From assembly GCF_000430505.1 (NCBI RefSeq), contig NZ_KE387153.1, positions 420,542 through 484,541 of the forward strand: 64,000 nucleotides of DNA, given 5' to 3'. The position numbers and the translations under genes are program-made. Below, one piece after another: positions 60,578-64,000 of this stretch. Position 1 is the stretch's first letter. Every line of letters starts with the position of its first letter. The notes beneath the pieces were generated by a model. It was given only the letters and a program-made list of their open reading frames with translations. It was not told where the DNA came from and searched no databases. This DNA is from Eisenibacter elegans DSM 3317. GTDB lineage: Bacteria > Bacteroidota > Bacteroidia > Cytophagales > Microscillaceae.

Positions 60578-63500
60578 TTAGTTTATCACCTTCATCAGTT
60601 CTTCAATAGCACGCTCCAGCTGTTGGTCTTGTCCTTTGCTGATGCGGTGGGGTTCGTTTTTGAGGACAATATCGGGTACGGTTTGGTTGTTTTCGAGCCA
60701 CTCGCCTTTTTTGTTTTTGGCACTGACAGGTACCGAGCCCCATCGGGTGGCGCCATCTTGCAGCAACTCCCATCCGGCGAAGCTACACGTGCCCGGCACG
60801 GGCATCCCGATCATCTTGCCGATGCCCAAGTCTTGATAGCCGCAGGCAAAGCAATGCCCATCGCTGTAGTTGGCTTCATTGACCATCGCCACGGAGGGCT
60901 TTGTCCAGCGGAAGTTTGGCTCATAGCCTACAGAGCGGCTTTCGATGGCATAGTCCAAAAACTGCTCTCCGGTGAGGAACATAGCCAAGTCAGCGACAAG
61001 GTCGCCGCCACCGTTGAAGCGCGTGTCGATGATGATGCCCTTGGTATCGTGGAATTTGCCCATCACCTCTTCATACACATTGCGGTAAGGGCCGTCGCTC
61101 ATTCCGGGGATGTGTACATAGCCCAGTTGGCCATTGCTCAATCGGGCGACCTCTTCTTGGTTTTGGCGAACCCAACGTCGGTAGAGCAGGCGATTTTCTT
61201 CGGCTAGGGTAATGGGTTTGAGGGTGATTTGTTGTTTGTTTTTGCTGCCGGGCTGCGCCACCTCTATCAAGACTAGCTGTCCGGCCTTGCGGTTGAGCAA
61301 CTTGGCAATATCTTGGTTGTTGCCAATGGTTTCGCCGTCGATGGTTTCGATGATCATCCCGGCTTTGATGGGGCTGTTGGCCTTGTCGAGTGGTCCACCG
61401 CGCAACACCTCGGCAATGCGGATACCCTCGCCGGTATAATCATAGTCCATCAAAATACCCAGTGAAGCCGTGTTGTCGCCGTTGGTGCTGGAAGCGATAT
61501 AGCTTGACCCTGCGTGCGACACATTCAGCTCGCCCAGCATTTCGGAGAGCAGCTCGGCAAAATCGTAGCCTGACCCGATGGCCGGTACTTTGGCTCCATA
61601 GGCTTTGCCCAGCGCCTCCCAATCGGCGCCGTGCATATCGGAGATGTAGAACATCGTCTGATTGCGGCTCCAGACGTGCTCAAACATCACCCGCCGCTCC
61701 GCCGCCACATCGAGGTTGAGCTCACTTTGGATATTGATGCTTTCGCGTTTGAAACCCTCCGGATTGATTTTGGACAAACGCCCATCGGCCAGCAAGAAGA
61801 GTGTTTTCATCTCCTTATCCCAAGCTAGGCTGCCATAGCCCGCATCGAGCGCCAGTTCCATCTTGGTTTCCTTGGTACGCAGGTTGGTGCTCCAGAGGTT
61901 GTACCCTTTCTCAAACCTAGCGAGGTAAAAGAGCTTCTCCCCGTCTTTGGAGAGCACCGCATCTCCTAACGATGAGGAGTGCACGGTCAATCGTGCCTTG
62001 CGGTCTGCCAAACCTTCAAAGTCAAACACCAGTGGTTTGACCTCGTCTTTGTCTTCTTTCTTGTCTTTTTTGTCCTTCGATTGTTCGCGTTCTTTTTTCT
62101 CTTTCTCTTCCAGCTCTTTGAGCAAGGCCAAATCTTCCTTACTTAGGTTAAACCTGTCCCACGCCGCTTGGTCAAAAAAGAGCATATAGGCATCGGCCTG
62201 TTTGCTGCCACTGTTGGCATAGCTGCGCAAGCCGTCGCGGGTGCTGAACCAAAGCATTTGTTTGCCCTCATTGACCCACTTAGGGCTAAAATCAGCATAT
62301 CCGCTTTGGGTGAGGTTGCGCATTTTTTGGGAGCCGTCGGCAGCCAACAACACCACTTCGCCGTTGTGCATCACGGGGCGGTATTCTGCCAGAATCCAGC
62401 GGCTATCAGGACTCCAAGTGAAGTATTGGTCGCCGTCGCCCATATAAAACAGCTCGTCGGGGCTGAGCAAGGTCTGGCTTTTTTTGCTGGCCAGCTGATA
62501 GACTTTGAGTGAACGGCGGTTTTCGATATAGGCAATCGCCTTACCATCGGGCGAGTATTGAGGCATATATGCATCGGGGGCATCACTCACCAAACGCTCT
62601 TCTTTGAGCGTGGTAGCGGCATAAAAATAAGGTTCCTCTTTGCGGGTCTTTTGTACCTGAATGATTTGCCAACCCTTTTGGCCTTCGCGGGCAAAAAGCA
62701 GGCTGTTGCCATCGGGCGAGAAGCTCACAAAGCGTTCCTGTTCGGGCGTATTGGTGATGCGTTTGGTCATATTGCCGTCAGTAGTCGATACAAAAACCTC
62801 CCCACGCACCACATAGGCAATCTCTTTGCCATTGGGCGATACGGCAAACTCGCGTACATTGCCCGAAATGGGTACAATTTGGGTTTGGTTGCGCTTGCTA
62901 TCAAAGTTGAGGCGGATATCTACCCGCTGCGGCTGCCCCCCCTTGGCAAGGGTGTAGAGGTCGCCATCGTAGCTGAAGCAGAGGGTGCCCGTGTTGCGGG
63001 CAATGCTGAGGTAGCGTACGGGGTGCGTGTTGAACTGGGTGATTTGCTGCCGCTGGCCGGGGTTGCTGAGCTCAAGCCGGTGTACGTTGAAAGAGCCACT
63101 CTCCTCGCTGAGGTAGTAGATGCTTTGGTCGTCTACATCAAAAAGCGGGCTGCGGTCTTCGCCGGCAAAGGTGGTCAACTGGGTATGCTTTTCTTGCCCC
63201 TGCTCATAGAGCCAGATGTCGCGGGTGATGGCCGACTGGTGGTACTTGCGCCAGGTGTTTTCGCTGCCTTTCTTGTCGTGGTAGACCATCTTCTTGCCGT
63301 CTTTGCTGACCTGAACGTCCTCGGCGGGCACTGTCCAGACCTGCGACACGCGCCCGCCGGTGAGGGGTACTTGGTACAGCTCGGGCTGTGAGCTGGTGGG
63401 GTACTGTCGGTGGCTAACCGCATCCTGACGCTGCCCGCCGAAAATCACGTATTGTCCATCGGCGCTGAAGCTATAGGGGTACTCTGGGTTGGAGTGGAAG

Positions 63501-63823
63501 GTCAGACGGGTAGCTGCGCCCCCCTTGGCGGGCATCACAAATACGTCGAAATTGCCGAAACGGTCAGAGGCAAAGGCGATGTATTGCCCATCGGGCGACC
63601 AAACAGGCATAAAATCATGGGCTTCGTGGAGGGTCAGCGGCACGGCATCGCCCCCCGCTGCGGGGACTAAAAACAAGTCGCCTTGGTAGGCAAAGGCGAT
63701 GGTCTGCCCATCAGGAGAGATGGCCGAAGAACGGAACCAGTTCGTGCCCGCCTCTTGGGCTTGTAATACCGTGCCCGCCCAAAAAAGACAGAGCCACGAG
63801 AGGAATAATCGTTGGTACATCAT
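60578..63823 (-). CDS. Tricorn-like S41 protease with PD40 propeller and PDZ
   Basis: The 1081-residue exported protein starts at ATG 63823 or 63820 (MMYQRLFLSWLCLFW, signal peptide). The N-terminal part is a PD40/WD40-like propeller (ISPDGQTIAFA, WSPDGQYIAFASD, FSPDGNSLLFA). A Lys/Glu-rich linker, a Tricorn C1-type region, a PDZ domain (GGPLDKANSPIKAGMIIETI) and the S41 catalytic domain (GIIIDTRFNGGG, VNEANYSDGHCFACG with nucleophile Ser) follow. Archaeal Tricorn degrades proteasome-derived peptides in the cytoplasm. The signal peptide here places the enzyme in the periplasm or outside. Monocistronic, preceded by a TACCTTTG box close to the start. Confidence 0.9.
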   Translation of the reverse strand: MMYQRLFLSWLCLFWAGTVLQAQEAGTNWFRSSAISPDGQTIAFAYQGDLFLVPAAGGDAVPLTLHEAHDFMPVWSPDGQYIAFASDRFGNFDVFVMPAKGGAATRLTFHSNPEYPYSFSADGQYVIFGGQRQDAVSHRQYPTSSQPELYQVPLTGGRVSQVWTVPAEDVQVSKDGKKMVYHDKKGSENTWRKYHQSAITRDIWLYEQGQEKHTQLTTFAGEDRSPLFDVDDQSIYYLSEESGSFNVHRLELSNPGQRQQITQFNTHPVRYLSIARNTGTLCFSYDGDLYTLAKGGQPQRVDIRLNFDSKRNQTQIVPISGNVREFAVSPNGKEIAYVVRGEVFVSTTDGNMTKRITNTPEQERFVSFSPDGNSLLFAREGQKGWQIIQVQKTRKEEPYFYAATTLKEERLVSDAPDAYMPQYSPDGKAIAYIENRRSLKVYQLASKKSQTLLSPDELFYMGDGDQYFTWSPDSRWILAEYRPVMHNGEVVLLAADGSQKMRNLTQSGYADFSPKWVNEGKQMLWFSTRDGLRSYANSGSKQADAYMLFFDQAAWDRFNLSKEDLALLKELEEKEKKEREQSKDKKDKKEDKDEVKPLVFDFEGLADRKARLTVHSSSLGDAVLSKDGEKLFYLARFEKGYNLWSTNLRTKETKMELALDAGYGSLAWDKEMKTLFLLADGRLSKINPEGFKRESINIQSELNLDVAAERRVMFEHVWSRNQTMFYISDMHGADWEALGKAYGAKVPAIGSGYDFAELLSEMLGELNVSHAGSSYIASSTNGDNTASLGILMDYDYTGEGIRIAEVLRGGPLDKANSPIKAGMIIETIDGETIGNNQDIAKLLNRKAGQLVLIEVAQPGSKNKQQITLKPITLAEENRLLYRRWVRQNQEEVARLSNGQLGYVHIPGMSDGPYRNVYEEVMGKFHDTKGIIIDTRFNGGGDLVADLAMFLTGEQFLDYAIESRSVGYEPNFRWTKPSVAMVNEANYSDGHCFACGYQDLGIGKMIGMPVPGTCSFAGWELLQDGATRWGSVPVSAKNKKGEWLENNQTVPDIVLKNEPHRISKGQDQQLERAIEELMKVIN

Positions 63824-63954
63824 GAATCGTTGCAAAGGTAGGTAGTCTCTAAAGGCAGTAAAACTACTAATTCTTTTGGGAATAAATAACGCCCAAGCGT
63901 AACGGTGTTGCAAAAATAAAAACTTGGGGATGGTTTTGCAGGAGTGGCGATTTT

Positions 63955-64000
63955 TTTGGGGCTTTCCCCGCGCAAGCGCGGGGTCGGGCTATCACCAGTA
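63955..64000 (+). repeat. REP-like family C, copy 3 (cut by window end)
   Basis: GGGGCTTTCCCCGCGC, AAGCGCGGGGTCGGGC and TATCACCAGTA match the left part of the family C unit. The palindrome CCCCGCGCAAGCGCGGGG would form a strong hairpin. The copy continues beyond the window. Confidence 0.7.

Noticed and set aside
62558-63391. A 277-codon plus-strand frame inside the Tricorn-like gene
   Set aside because: It is antisense to conserved propeller repeats; no start context and no domain.
1-64000. CRISPR arrays, prophage or toxin-antitoxin systems
   Set aside because: I looked for regularly spaced direct repeats, phage structural genes and paired small genes and saw none; the repeats present are dispersed and not in arrays.

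Overview
The window looks like chromosomal DNA of a gliding-type Bacteroidota, most likely order Cytophagales. The signs are type IX secretion (T9SS) sorting domains on long secreted proteins, TAnnTTTG-type promoter boxes, a DUF5606 protein, a CarB that lacks the C-terminal MGS domain, a PafA-type phosphatase and many small dispersed repeats. Species cannot be fixed from the sequence alone.

Left part (1-16.7 kb): a large secreted beta-propeller/Ig-like surface protein runs off the left edge on the minus strand, hidden under antisense reading frames. It is followed by a beta-lactamase-fold serine hydrolase, small membrane proteins, lgt, and carB (minus) with a clear promoter. A sulfur cluster comes next: a 28-codon Cys-rich leader ORF, a siroheme sulfite/nitrite reductase with an extra C-terminal domain resembling HEPN, and the siroheme-pathway methyltransferase cobA. 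A TPR signalling protein, an SSAT-like acetyltransferase and a TPR-PspC protein complete this part.

Middle (16.8-41.2 kb): an SDR, a REC-histidine kinase, a small predicted regulator, a YqhD-like iron alcohol dehydrogenase, tRNA-His with promoter and terminator, a fumarylacetoacetase-family enzyme, and two tandem alpha/beta hydrolases, one a strong haloalkane dehalogenase. Then come a lipoprotein, a 923-residue BNR/T9SS protein, a lone nuoL, a decayed IS630-like transposase, DUF5606, an argE-like/argH pair, a PhoR/PhoB-like two-component system, a thioredoxin-like lipoprotein, MazG and an RluA enzyme.

Right part (41.2-64 kb): a decayed STAS-like gene, a DUF6166 protein, two glycosyltransferases, a PafA-type phosphatase, ccmB, and a PKD/T9SS protein. 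A compact five-gene glycan cluster follows: a Wzt-type ABC ATPase, two methyltransferases, a methyltransferase-glycosyltransferase fusion and a GT2. After it lie an aspartyl protease with PDZ, a small secreted protein, an outer-membrane-protein remnant, a SulP transporter and a Tricorn-like protease.

The most striking feature outside genes is a set of at least four dispersed repeat families. A is about 100 bp. B is about 120-190 bp with near-inverted ends and internal palindromes. D is about 189 bp with 14-bp terminal inverted repeats. C is REP-like. They fill most gaps between genes, often abut stop codons, and are sometimes fused to each other. Three decayed genes (transposase, STAS-like, outer-membrane protein) fall in the same gaps. 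The most testable new idea is the Cys-rich leader peptide in front of the sulfite reductase operon.
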